A stretch of DNA of 64,000 nt from Paraescarpia echinospica (lineage: Eukaryota > Annelida > Polychaeta > Sabellida > Siboglinidae): positions 36,604,253-36,668,252 of the forward strand of contig CM034544.1 of assembly GCA_020002185.1 (NCBI GenBank), read 5' to 3'. The translations under genes were made by a program, and so were the position numbers. How positions within the stretch are numbered: the first letter of the stretch is position 1; each line of letters begins with the position of its first letter. Shown here in pieces: positions 19,403 through 30,857 of the stretch. Under the pieces are notes generated by a model that made no database searches, was not told the origin of the DNA, and saw only the letters and a program-made list of their open reading frames with translations.

Positions 19403-20290
19403 TATATACACATGCTAGTCCGATTATAGATATAGTCCATTTACAATTTCATGAACCTAGCAATGTTCTATCTATGAACTTTTTTAATTATACTCACATG
19501 GGATCCTAGAACAAATTACGCTTGGTTGCCCAAACAGCAATTTTGGGCAACTCTGATAATTTGCTCAAATCCAATATGGCCACTGCTCGATATCTTAAAT
19601 TTTTTACTTTTGAACCACTTGTCCTAGAGTTATGTATAATATATTATATATAATATACAATATAATATTTTAATGGGTGTTGTGGTGCGTAGAATCCATT
19701 TATGATGTTATTTGTTTTGTTTAAGGTCAAGATCAGATGCTGAAGGTCAGGGAAAGGTCAAATATTTTACTTCTCGGTGGACAATGAATGGAAACTTCTA
19801 CTAAATTTTATTTAAATTTATTCATGCACATAAATGGATAATTTTACAATATTTGACACATTTGTTCGTGAAAAAAAAAGTAGTCTGTCATATTTGAAAC
19901 ACGTATTCATATATGTTACAAGTAAATACCATTACCAACATTGGCATTCATATTTCTCTGTGTGGAAAATTATTGCTTTAAGTAATCATGCAGACAAGGC
20001 ATTGTGGGAATATTACAAGGATTTATATCCGTACGTATAAATAAAAGACAGTTTTACCCAAGGCTATGCTTTAAGCTTAAGGTTTACCCTATCTTGATAA
20101 CTGCAGATATCGCCTAATAATCTTCACCTTTAATCTACTCTCTCTCATCATCCATGTAATCAGGATAAGCAAGACCATCCTCAAACATCCTCGCGGCATC
20201 CATCCTCCTCATCTACATCCTCACCTTCTACATTGTAATCCTCAAAATCCTAATCCTCAGCATCTTCCATCTCGACACCCTCCTCGTATC
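19403..20290. other. Gene-poor AT-rich spacer
   Basis: No convincing exon or repeat family recognised. A short TATAATATATTATATATAAT tract lies near 19640, and an isolated 68-codon frame at 19834-20040 has no recognisable motif. Confidence 0.4.
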
Positions 20291-22260
20291 CAGCCTGAGA
20301 CTATTCTGTCTTAGTGTACGGATTACAGTAACCCTCCTCACTTGAGCAGTTGCAGTTTGACGTGCACGGAAGATGTTCTTTGTGGCAGCCACAAACCTCC
20401 GTGCGGCACTTCTTGCCGTGTGCCTTAAACTCACAATGACACAGGTGTGATGAACCTAGGTCACCCTGAGCAATAACAGGCGAGTGGACGCCATTCCGGA
20501 TCTCCTACTCGAAGTGAGTGATATCAGTTGACTCATCGGGTGGGGTTTGCTGGTCTGCTGCTTTCCACAGCATGACCTGCAGATGGACGCGCAGTTAGTG
20601 GATGTTGGAGGCAAGGCCTTGATGTTTTTTACTTTTCTTCTTCTTGGTGAATAGTGTGAAGCGAGCAGACTCCACGGATCTTCCCGGTGGATGACCATAC
20701 AGAGCGATTAAGAAGGTTTTCGCCGTCTCTATTAGATCCGCTGCGTGGTGCACATCCCCCAACACATCATCCAAACCTGGGAAGTCCCCAGTAAGCAAGG
20801 TGTTGAGTGTTTTGACATTGCCTTTGACATACGAATGCGAGGTGGTGTTCCACCCGCTGATAGCGTGCGTGCATGCCAAGCAGCTGCAGGCACTGTGGCC
20901 CTAGGTCGTCCCATCCCACAGCTCCACCTGCACCTTGCACTCCAGCTCCTCCCGATACACCCAATAGACCAGTAGGACAAACACGTCTGTGTCGTCGCTA
21001 AGCACACGGATCACGCTTTTGCCAGAGTTGGCAGCCTCAATGACATATGAGATCATGGTGATGTTCACCTCATCATGACCAAACGCACCGTCGTCACGAG
21101 TCTTCATTGTCTGGTTCTCACCTGCACTGCGCCACTACGACAAGCCCGCCACCCGGACGTGGTGTGCGACTACGGCCGACTTGAACGAGGAAGACGTACA
21201 TATATCAGCGTGCATCCTCAACTGGCGCGGGACGCCCTCCACACGATCGGTACGAGAACTCAAAGAGATAGGGATAACGCAATACCACTGGACAACGATG
21301 TCCGTACGAACTCTAGAAGGAGGCGCAAAATCGATTGCGAGGTTTCAGGCCTCGATCGCCCTGGGACGGGCTCGATGAATGTCGGTGACCTCCCGACACC
21401 GAGCCGGGAGTCCGATGAGGCGTGGCCGTGTGTTGCCACGGCCCGATCTCGGGGTCTACAATTCTGAGAGAATCACATAACATTTGATATAGTGTATGTT
21501 GTATTTTTCGATTTGCCACTGTACAGTGCCTAATAAAAATGTTTTCTCACACTATAGAACACGCTCGCCAGCTGTTTGTTCTTTCTCTTCAAGATTGCAT
21601 CTCTTTTGGGCAGAGGACTGGTGATGAATAGCTCGAAGATGAGGGTAACTTCACCAGCCTGCCGTATTCTCTCATGATCTTTGGCATCTTGGTACTTGTG
21701 AAACTTGCTCTCCATCTTTTATCCAAGCACAATCGAATCAGCCACATTCACTTCAGCTGGAGCAATTTTGCCGGTGACTGGATTGAACAGATGAGGGCGG
21801 TGATTCCAGTGGGTGAGGGTACTTCTCCACCTCTGCATCAATGAGACCCCGATTATCCGCATCGAAAACACGCCTGTGCTTCAACTACTCCTTGTGCTGG
21901 TTCTGCGCAGACTGGCCTGGTGGATCAGCAGAATAGGTGTAGTCCACGCGGTCGGACACGTGCACGGTGATGGGATAGGCGTCAATCCACTCACAACTCA
22001 GCAGACAGAGTCATGTCCTTGAGAGCTCCGTTTCCGATCTCGATTGCAGTCTGCTCGCCAAACTGATCACCGGAGACAACGTTCCAGTATCACCCACGGT
22101 GTTGACAGACAAAGCCGTCGGACGCAAGGTCTGCCTAGGCCTCAGCAGAGAGCGCCTGCGTCTCCAGCAGGTACTGAGAGGGATAGCGGGCGTACTGCAC
22201 ATGACAAGCGAGGAAGAAGTACTTCAGCATGTGCTCCATGGTCAGCTGCTTGAAGTAAAT
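20290..22260 (-). pseudogene. Broken copy of an uncharacterised transposon-like gene (DDTD / Cys-rich tail type)
   Basis: Several minus-strand frames line up as one decayed protein. 20901-21107 contains VIRVLSDDTDVFVLLVYW. 20595-20879 contains HAISGWNTTS, where the family usually reads HALSGCDT, then GDFPGLDDVLGDVHHAADL and FTLFTKKKKS. About 20300-20450 encodes a Cys-rich tail (CRTEVCGCHKEH, CTSNCNC, GYCNPYT). 21530-21715 and up to about 22250 hold less clear upstream pieces (EVTLIFELFITSPLPKRDAI). At least three frame changes and several stops separate them. I recall this composition from uncharacterised multicopy proteins of marine animals; the function is unknown to me. A PIN/FEN-like nuclease role for the DDTD part is only a guess. 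Confidence 0.5.
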
Positions 22261-22261
22261 A

Positions 22262-22501
<240 letters not shown>

Positions 22502-22808
22502 CATGCTCAAACTGGTGGACGAGGAGTGTGGGGAGAGGGAAGTTGTCCACCCTGTGCCGACCAGTTGGACGGAGGCGAGCCGTGTCCTTGTTGTGCTCCA
22601 TCTGCTCAAATGTCTTCAGTCCCGATACGCTGTGGCCACAAACTTTGACAACGCAAGGTGGCGTCATCTTCTGGATATTTATGTAATTTGAGTCGTATCA
22701 TTATGTAGTGTATCTGCTGTGCGCTAGGGAGGCTTTTGCTATGGGTTTTTATTGGAAGTTTTTGAATGAACGCTGCAATTATGCAAATTACAAAAAGTTG
22801 CTGTTTGG

Positions 22809-23340
22809 TCAACCTAGCTGACTTTGTTCAAGGACCCCATATGAGTACAAATCAATAAAACAATTCATATGATAGAACATTTCAAGGTTGGCTATTGAAT
22901 ACACATAAATGTCAAATGGATTAATAAGAGGTTCGCAAAGTACTGTGAAAACAATTGGGAAAACTGCATCAGCAGCACCTGCGCCTGCATGAGTAGCAGT
23001 AGCAATGACTGTAACGGCCGCAGCTGCAGTCGTAGCATACTCCCAAACGCCCCCCCCCCCACACACACACACAATCATACGCAACCTAGCTGAATTTCTT
23101 CTAGGATCCCATAAGAGTATAGATCAGTAAAACAATTCTTAGGATAGCACATTTCTAGGTTGGCTACTGAATATACAGGAATGTCAAATGGATTAATAAG
23201 AGGTTTGCAAAATACTGTGACAACAATGGGGGAAAACTACATCAGCAGGACCTGCGCCTGCATGAGTAGCAGTAGCAATGACTGTAACAGCCGTAGCCGC
23301 AGCCGTAGCATACTCACTAACACACACATACACAGGCATA
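22809..23340. repeat. Tandem duplication of about 270 bp
   Basis: Copy 1 (about 22809-23082) and copy 2 (about 23083-23340) both start CAACCTAGCTGA and both contain TGTCAAATGGATTAATAAGA and GAGTAGCAGTAGCAATGACT. They differ by roughly 10-15 percent. Each copy ends in a simple-sequence tract (C10 then CA; CA). Confidence 0.9.
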
Positions 23341-23398
23341 CACACACGCTCGCACGCACGCACGCACGCAAACACACACACACACACACACACACACG
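23325..23398. repeat. CA / CGCA microsatellite
   Basis: CACACACA with a CGCACGCACGCACGCA block. Confidence 0.95.
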
Positions 23399-23399
23399 A

Positions 23400-24440
23400 A
23401 ATGAAGAAAGAATTTCGACAAGAAAATGGCAGATTGCCAGCAAGAAACAACACCACCATAATGTGAAGCAACATTTAATTGTCAATGTTACTGCAACAAC
23501 TGTGAAACGTCACAATAAGTATGTCTATGTCTACAGAAAGTGTGAACATTTGAATAATGCTTTTATCAGCTATCCTACAATACATGTGAACCGTATTTAC
23601 ATGTTTATGTCCCTACACCAGAGTAATTTCAAAAGAATACAGTAAAAATCATCATGAAGACTAATTGCCGTACCATAAAACGACACTTTCAACATGCACA
23701 TTTGCATGCAATACATTTACTTTGCACTGCTGATCATTAAATGGCATCATTTGTATCAGTACAAACAATATCCGACAATTGATGCTATGAGTTTGGTGGA
23801 AGACAATGGCAAAATTATTTTCGAAGAACTTGCAACATCCGTCAATGAGACAACTAGCGTATCTGCCGGATAGACCGACATACAGTATTCAGACCATAAT
23901 GTGCGGAACACCAATCGTAAACTATCATGGGCACACAATAGAAATGACAGTAAGCACGACTACGGGACGTTCAATGGTTCATACGTGACGTCATTCCACA
24001 AACACCTTTGCCTATGAGACGGACGAAGACACACCGAATTAATGCTAGTTGCAAATAACATCGTTTTTATTGGCATAATGTACATGAATATATGACGATC
24101 ACGAAGATATATCGTAACTGTTATCCCAAAAATAATGTTGCACGTCGTTAGTTATCAAATATATAGATGCTACTATTATTCGAAAGTAGACACAACTGTA
24201 GATAAATAGTGGGGTCAATATGGGCATTGTGTTAGATGAATCATAACATATATTTACTTCGCGATAACTTACATCTTTGTTCAATACGTTGATGAAACAA
24301 CCATGGTGTAGATGGAGAAGAACTTAACGCAAACAATCAGATACATAATTTATCCGTACGCTAAAATAATCCTGCTGAAATGTTTGTGAATTACCCTAAC
24401 AATAGGAACATGACAATATAACCGACACATTCAGATCAAT
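23400..24440. other. Spacer without recognisable gene
   Basis: AT-rich, with only short frames lacking motifs. No repeat family was recognised. Confidence 0.4.
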
Positions 24441-24445
24441 GATCA

Positions 24446-24572
24446 AGTAATTATGCTGAAATAACAATACATCTTTTATTATATATATATATATACATAT
24501 ATATATATGCATATATATATATATACATATATATATAATAAAGGATGTATTGTTATTTCAGCATAATTACTT
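24446..24572. repeat. Inverted repeat with ~36-bp arms and an AT loop
   Basis: AGTAATTATGCTGAAATAAC (24446 onward) is mirrored by GTTATTTCAGCATAATTACT ending at 24572, separated by (TA)n. Could be a MITE remnant or replication-slippage hairpin. Confidence 0.8.
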
Positions 24573-24573
24573 T

Positions 24574-24617
<44 letters not shown>

Positions 24618-24742
24618 CATATATATATATATGTATATATATACATATATATATATGTTATATATATATAAATTATAAATATATATTTATATAATAAAGG
24701 ATATATATATATAAAGGAAATATATATATATATATGTACAAT
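24573..24742. repeat. (TA)n microsatellite block
   Basis: Long TATATA runs with ATAATAAAGGAT echoes of the adjacent inverted repeat. Confidence 0.9.
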
Positions 24743-24992
24743 AAATAAAGAGGCCTTTTCAAAACATGATGTTTCCATTTGCGGACTGGGCTCATATTAT
24801 TTATGAGCTGGAGAAAGACGTAAACTTGAGAAGTGTGTTCGGAGGCGACTGGGTTTAGGAAATTCAAACAATGTTTTATTACTGGATAATCCGCTCTTGC
24901 CAGTGGTGTCATAACGTTTGTTAATAGTGCCTATGTTACTGAAAAGTGTTTTTGTTTGTTATATTTTTTTATTAATTGTGCATCAAGCCGAA

Positions 24993-25293
24993 AGATGGTG
25001 GTGGAGGTGATGATGCTTGTGAAGGTGGTGGTGATGCTGGTGATGGTGTTGGTGATGTTTGTAATGGTGGTGGTGGAGGTGACAAGGGTGGTATTGGTGG
25101 TGGTGATGATGGTGGTGGTGGTGGTGGTGGTGGTGGTGGTGGTGATGGTGGTGGTGGTGGTGGTGGTGGTGGTGATGGTGGTAGTGGTGGTGGTGGTGAT
25201 GGTGGTTGTGGTGATGGTGGTGATGGTGGTGGTGTTGATCATGATGGTTGATGGGGTGGTAGTGATGGTGGTGGCTGTGGTGGTGGTGGTGGT
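24993..25293. repeat. GGT/GAT trinucleotide repeat
   Basis: About 300 bp of GGTGGTGAT-type triplets. Poly-Val, Gly/Asp and poly-Thr translations are artefacts of the repeat. Confidence 0.95.
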
Positions 25294-25611
25294 TAGATGT
25301 TAAAGGAAAACAAAAGTCAACGTTTTGGTGTTAAGCATCTAAAAGCGTTAATACAAACTAACAATGTTCAACACTATTCAAAGTGTTAACGTCAGCGGTT
25401 TACCAGGAAAATATCTTTGAACACACAACTACCGAATTTCTATGGACTACCCCATTGTTAGAAGAGAATGAAGCCACACTGTCTGTCACTCACTTCGTAA
25501 ATGTTCTGTGAACTATTTGTTCACAACTCCGTAAGGTGGCGCTATAGTTCGTTTACTAATTTAACTATGCGCGCATGCGCTGTGACTGTGTGTAAATAAG
25601 ACGGCATGTCG

Positions 25612-25895
25612 ATACGGGTTTTCCAGTTCTTCTGAAGACAACGAAAATCAAATCGATTCCGAAGCAGCCCGTTACCGGTTTGAACCACAACTGGGTTGGA
25701 AGATAGGGTAGAGGCGCGTGTCGGTGGGCACGAACAGGAAAACCCACGGGCAGTGGAAATGTCGAGGCGCATGGCATGCCGAGATGAAATTGACTGGTGT
25801 CGGTGTAGAAAATGCCGCAACGATCTCCTTGTTCAGGAACAAGAATGTCTGCTGCCAAGAGGCGGTTGCGACTCGACAGCCTGTTGTTGAAGGTA
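25612..25895 (+). pseudogene. P2X7-cytosolic-domain-like zinc-cysteine fragment
   Basis: Plus-strand reading gives SSSEDNENQ, YRFEPQLGWKIG then a stop, followed in another frame by DEIDWCRCRKCRN. A +1 frame then gives NVCCQEAV before a GAAG/GTAATT junction. The order acidic stretch, YRFEP, WCxCxxC, (E)CxCC resembles the cytosolic zinc domain seen in P2X7 and in many invertebrate proteins named after it. One stop and one frame change indicate a broken copy, or short exons that I have not resolved. Confidence 0.4.
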
Positions 25896-26084
25896 ATTAT
25901 TAATCTGTCTAGTTTATTGTTTAAATAACCGATGAGCCTAAGTTCCGGGCTGCGTATGAACAGCGAGAGATGATCGCTCGGGCCGGGACACGTCACTTGT
26001 CTTACACTTGGCTGACTTTAGACTTAGTTAGATCTCACTCTCAGTGCCACTGGACTCAGTGTTTGACGTGTCCATTTCGAATGG

Positions 26085-26260
26085 CTCAGGCTATTTCTCG
26101 AGCTGCTCGATAAATAACGCCGAATCTGATCGTTACTTTAACGCGAACTCGCTCCGTTATTTGTCGAGCAGCTCGAGAAGTAACGAGAGGCCTGGCTGTT
26201 ATTTGTCGAGCAGCTCGACAAATAAGGTCGATTTTGATCGTTATTGATCGAGCAGATCTG
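26085..26260. repeat. Cluster of TCGAGCAGCTCGA palindromes
   Basis: Three copies of a short palindromic unit around CTCGAGCTGCTCGA or TCGAGCAGCTCGA, each flanked by TTATTTG/CAAATAA. The one at 26199-26225 is a perfect 27-bp palindrome with a single central base. Confidence 0.85.
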
Positions 26261-26299
26261 GACGTGCATGCATGTGCACTTATATATATATTCAAGGCA

Positions 26300-26405
26300 T
26301 CCACGTGGACATACAAATTGTTTGAAATAAATCCAAAAAATAATACCAACAAAAGTAACACCATTGCTAATAACAATAATAGCAATAATTGAGATACTTA
26401 GTACA
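26300..26405 (-). CDS. Possible tetraspanin TM4-like exon piece
   Basis: A minus-strand frame reads VLSISIIAIIVISNGVTFVG then IIFWIYFKQF, a plausible last transmembrane helix and short tail, 230 bp downstream of the tetraspanin loop exon on the same strand. No exon border was confirmed, and the AT-rich composition could give hydrophobic codons by chance. Confidence 0.25.
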
Positions 26406-26634
26406 CGAGTTTTAACTTTCAACACCAAACAATGTGACACAATAATATAATATAAAGTTCCTGTTTGTTGGCGGACATTTATGCAGTGCAGCATCCACAT
26501 GTCGGATTGCATCAAAGATTAACAACATTTGCTGTTGCAGCACAAAACAGCCACAACCTCTTTGTATCCAGCATCATCTACATAAGTATGTGTAATATTT
26601 TGTGGAGAGATTGGTGTGTTTCAAGAACACTAAC

Positions 26635-26790
26635 CGTCTGGAACACAGCGGTTTGGTTCTTCCCCAGATTAGTATTCATACATCCATCCTTGGCGCAGCA
26701 ACTAGGTGGAACGCTGTGAGCGGTCGTGTTTCCCCCGGCCCAAGTGATGTTGAACAAGTCGTTGAACATATACCGGCCACAGCATTGCAA
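26635..26790 (-). CDS. Tetraspanin large extracellular loop exon
   Basis: A 156-bp exon, phase 0 at both ends, encoding 52 residues. It begins LQCCGRYMFNDLF and contains VPPSCCAKDGC, the CCG and PxSCC signatures of the tetraspanin EC2 loop, with three N-glycosylation sequons (NIT, NTT, NQT). The splice acceptor is TTGTTTCAG just above 26790 and the donor is ACG/GTTAGT at 26635/26634. Tetraspanins are four-pass membrane organisers; this exon carries the disulfide-bonded partner-binding loop. The upstream exons (TM1-3) were not found and would lie to the right. The acceptor is within ~30 bp of a 570-bp ACT microsatellite occupying the intron. Confidence 0.75.
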
Positions 26791-26810
26791 CTGAAACAAC
26801 GTGAGTGATA

Positions 26811-27088
26811 ATGATAATGATGATGATACTACTAATACTACTATTACTACTACTACTACTGCTGCTGCTATTACTACTACTACTACTACAACTACTACTA
26901 CTACTACTACTACAACTATTACTACTACTACTACTACTACAACTACTGTTACACCTATTACTACTACTACTACTACCACTACTATTACTACTACTACTAC
27001 TACTATTACTACTACTAATACTTCTATCACTATCACTACCACTACTACTACTTCTACTACAACTACTACTGAAACTGCTACTACTACA

Positions 27089-27124
<36 letters not shown>

Positions 27125-27221
27125 GGTAGTAGTATTACTACTACTAATACTTCTATCACTATCACTACCACTACTACTACTTCTACTACAACTACTACTG
27201 AAACTGCTACTACTACAACTT

Positions 27222-27252
<31 letters not shown>

Positions 27253-27345
27253 AAATACTATTATTACAACTACTACTACTACTACAGTTAATAATTTTAA
27301 TACTATTAATACTACTATCACTTTCACTATCGCTATCACTACCAT

Positions 27346-27381
<36 letters not shown>
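26811..27381. repeat. ACT/ACA trinucleotide microsatellite with internal duplication
   Basis: About 570 bp of (ACT)n with variants. A segment containing TACTTCTATCACTATCACTA recurs at about 27019 and 27149, showing a larger duplication inside the tract. Confidence 0.95.
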
Positions 27382-27399
27382 ATGTTTTGCTTGTTTAAG

Positions 27400-28830
27400 A
27401 GAATCAGACTAATTTTTCAAGATGGAAAAAATATGGCACTCGGCAAGGATGTAAACATTACAGTAGTATTGAAGTTCAATGAAATTGTTGCAAAAGTTGA
27501 ATTTGCATTATGCTTCTGTGATCAGAGTATTTAAATATTTACAAGGAATAGTATATTCCTCTAGTTACTCGAGGCTTTATGAGTTTACATAGCAGCAGAC
27601 ACTGGGACAGTGTGACTGCTGCCTGGCTAAATGGATGCAATGTTGCTTTGAAATGAGTTCTTCTGCCAACTCTCCCTTTCACACAAGCCTATGTGTTTAA
27701 TGGCTGACACTACGAGCCTAACCTACCATGCAGGTGTGAACAACATCCTGATGTATTTGAACTTGTGCCACAAATTAACTGTCCACAAAGTAGTAGCAGA
27801 GCAGTTTTATAATAATTATCCACAAGTTAAGTGGCAGTGATCTTCCTTCTGACATTCATGTGATGTTTGCTGTGAGCAGGGCAGGACAAACAGGTATCAC
27901 ACGTAGACAGGTACAGAAAGAAACTAACGTTTTCTATAAAAAAGAACACGTTTGTCTATCAATGATATGTATTTCCTATAGTTGCCGTCTCTGCCTGGCA
28001 GAAACAGTTTCTGTCTTGCAGAAATACTTTCTACCCTATACCTGCCGTGGGCACGGCAGAAATACCTTTCTGCCCGGCAGAAAACAAACCCTGCCTAAAA
28101 AGCAAATTCCCCAAAATCAATAGTTCTGAAGATTCAGCAGCATAAACGGCTCGTCAAGTCACTGTAATATCAACAGGCAATCGCGAAACGTCACCCTGAA
28201 TAGGCCGACACGTAACTGTAGTATCAACAGGGTTTCAAATTCTGCTAGACATTGTAACAAAAAACGTTCAAAATACTTTTGCTTGGCTTTGCTTGACATA
28301 TTATCGCTCGTCTTGCCTGTAAATTGGTTCTATGTCGGCCACGCATAAACTCCATCGGTCACCCATGACCTCCGTTATTGACTCCCACGGCGCGCTACAC
28401 ACCAGCGACCATATCGTGAGCCGCCACTTACAAACAATGCCAAAGGGGACTCGTGCTACAAGTGGAGACGAACTGGGAAATCTAACTGATGAGATGTTCT
28501 CGCAAATCCATTTTGGGTCTGCAATTTTCGGTACTTCTGCTCCGTGACCACTCAATAATCCAATATGTCAGCTCATAGGGCGGCGCAGCATAGTTCTTCG
28601 ACCCAGCTAGCGCTGTTCGCAATAGAAGTGGTTTTGATACTGCGCAGTCATCGCAGCCAGAAGGCATTGGAACTGCTAGTGCTTTAAGCCACGAGCCCGA
28701 ACTTAGTTCACGGTCTCCTTTATGTTTCTCATTCTCTTCTACATTTTCATTAAGTTGGCTTTTCTTGAGGGATGATACAACAGTTTGTCCTACCTTAGAA
28801 GTTGCAACTACTGTTGTCATCCTTGTGGAC
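27400..28830. other. Spacer with short palindromes and no confirmed gene
   Basis: Several copies of the TTTCTGCC/GGCAGAAA pair occur at 27985-28095, including one 17-bp palindrome. CTGTAATATCAACAGG and CTGTAGTATCAACAGG form a short direct repeat (28160, 28216). Minus-strand frames at 28301-28820 may belong to the hAT-type remnant ending at 28890 but show no motif I can name. Confidence 0.4.
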
Positions 28831-28890
28831 CATTTCGGTTTTAATCCGCGAGCCGCATTTGGCCCGCGGGCCGTAGGTTGACGACCCCTG
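28830..28890 (-). mobile_element. hAT-type terminal inverted repeat
   Basis: Minus-strand reading from 28890 gives CAGGGGTCGTCAACCTACGG then CCCGCGGGCC, the classic end of hAT/Charlie-like DNA transposons. The element would extend left. The opposite end and the 8-bp target duplication were not found, so it is probably truncated. Confidence 0.65.
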
Positions 28891-28894
28891 CCTT

Positions 28895-29460
28895 AAGTCA
28901 TGAGCCAGGAACAAACATTTTGGTCACCCCAGAACATTTCAGGGACGATTGCAAATAGGTTTACATCCCAAGAGAAAGAAATTGGCTTGGAGCAATGCAG
29001 CATTCCATGTACGATATTCACTCTTGCTAACTGTATCCCCAATTTCGGGTCGGCAATTTATTTATGTGGAATTGCTGAAGAGGCTTGTTAACTAGCACCA
29101 TCATCAGTGTTAACCCCACCCACAAACCGATATCTTGTATGAAACAAAGCGGGTCGCGGTATCAGTGCACGCGTTTGTCTGTAATGGTTGTTCGTTTTGT
29201 TGTCAACAAAACAAGTATTACCTCTGCTTTTCTACAGCCTTTTTTGTAGTATGCCATTTATAGAACGCCTGAACTGGACTGACATTGCAAACGCCAACAT
29301 CATCAATAAGTATCACAAAGAGCCTACCGTTGACATTATTGGTACACTATACTGACATTTGTATTAAGTGTAGGCATCTCAGCAAAGTAACATTTTCGTA
29401 GGAAACATACATAAACCAAGTGCTAGTTTATTATTCTTAATTAAACAACAATTAATTCGC
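28895..29460. other. Spacer without recognisable gene
   Basis: No motif, repeat or exon recognised. Confidence 0.4.
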
Positions 29461-29465
29461 TCATT

Positions 29466-29771
29466 TTGCTAAGGTCAAGCGTACGAATATTACAAAAACT
29501 TTGTATTGCGACTAAGTCACACCTTCAATACGCGAGTGTAAAGAATGACAATTCGACATTAAGGCCCAATCACGATTGTAGAAGACACATTGAAGAATTG
29601 GTCGAGTTCACCTACCTCGGGGCCGAGTTGGCAATAAAAGAAAACTCGAAGTCTGAATTCAAGACAAGGGTCAGCCAGGCAAGATATGCATTTGCGGCAG
29701 AAAAGGGCATAATGAAGACAGTGTGTAGAATCATACGGTTGCGGGGTGCGACAATGAAATTAATGGTGTGA
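29466..29771 (+). pseudogene. Non-LTR retrotransposon RT C-terminal fragment
   Basis: The frame includes IEELVEFTYLGAEL and KTRVSQARYAFAAEKGIMKT, matching the conserved post-RT thumb region of LINEs (VxxFxYLGxxI ... RIxxARxAF). Only about 100 residues survive with no catalytic part. Confidence 0.65.
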
Positions 29772-29774
29772 AAA

Positions 29775-30505
29775 AAATGGCGGCAGTTTTTGGCGGGCAT
29801 AGATCGTAGAAATTGGTGGGCAGAAAAGAGGAATTACTAAATGATAAGTATTATTCTTGCCTTAATATCATTTATACATTAGCAGTAAACATATATTGAG
29901 TAGCAATTGTGTATCAAGTTAGTTAAATAAAGTATTTTAGTACACCTTTGTCTAGTGAGTGATAATAGGGTACGTCAGCGTACGATAAGTTGGTAAACAA
30001 TAATTAACAAACCTCATTATGTGTAGAACATATGCGTGACAGGGTAACAAACATAAAACTACTTACGTAATATAATGTATATGAAAGCTAGTACCTGCTA
30101 GACATTTTGATTAGGTAGCATTGTTGTTAAAATTAGGCATTTGCGATAACCGGGCGAACAATTTGGGACGTAAAAGAACCACTGAAGACGACAAGCACTC
30201 TGGCAGTGACCCCCCTCAGTGCCAGCATAGAAAGGTCGGCTTGGCGACAATGCTCTGAAAAAGGCTGGCTAATTGAATGAGAACTCATAAGATCATAACA
30301 TTGTAACCAAAATATATACAAACTAGTCAGTTAATAGAACGTCGCCGAGTGCTGGAAACAACTAAGAAACAAAGTTTGTTTATGTAGCTAGTGTCCCATG
30401 TATTCGCTAGGGCGCGGTATAACCTAATTAAATAAGGCAGTCTAGCGTAGTGTAATTGAATGTATTTAAATTAGGTCACTACCTGTAACGTAATGTAATA
30501 TAATG
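29775..30505. other. Spacer without recognisable gene
   Basis: AT-rich; no repeat or exon recognised before the LINE 3' fragment. Confidence 0.4.
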
Positions 30506-30509
30506 CCCT

Positions 30510-30662
30510 ATCTATGTTTAAAAATAAAATCGACACATACTGGCTGGATATATGTAGATAAAAGGGTTGAACTCTCGATAAGCCAAAGGGCTTTCTTGTC
30601 CACCTGCCATCTAGAGTTAATTCTCTGGATGGCAATCTTGATAAATCTTGTTAAACGGTAGC
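30510..30662 (+). mobile_element. 3' end of a CR1/L2-like LINE (5'-truncated copy)
   Basis: Matches the 3' tail of the longer LINE at 34527-34672, sharing TATGTTTAAAAATAAAATCG and GTCCACCTGCCATCTAGAGT. It starts in the last codons of ORF2, typical of 5'-truncated LINE insertions. Confidence 0.75.
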
Positions 30663-30857
30663 ATTTATGATCGGATAGATAGTCAGCTGTGACTATAACC
30701 AAAACTGTGACCGAAATAAACAAGGCAATCTTACGTAAAGTGTAACATGTGTGCACTGTAAACAGTCTTCTCAAAGACTACGTAGACAGTGAATAGGGTA
30801 AACATAGTTGACGAAACTAAATATATTTAAAAAAAGATTATTACTATTAAATAAATT

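Noticed and set aside
21330..21465. Hammerhead-ribozyme-like CCGATGAGG ... CGATC
   Set aside because: The conserved GAAA and the exact CTGATGA core are missing.
26578..27412. Poly-Val, poly-Leu or poly-Thr proteins
   Set aside because: Translations of the ACT microsatellite; likewise the GGT tract at 24931-25303.
28229..28250. CAGGGTTTCAAATTCTG as the other end of the hAT element
   Set aside because: Its flanking 8 bp do not match those at 28891-28898, and the terminal match is weak.
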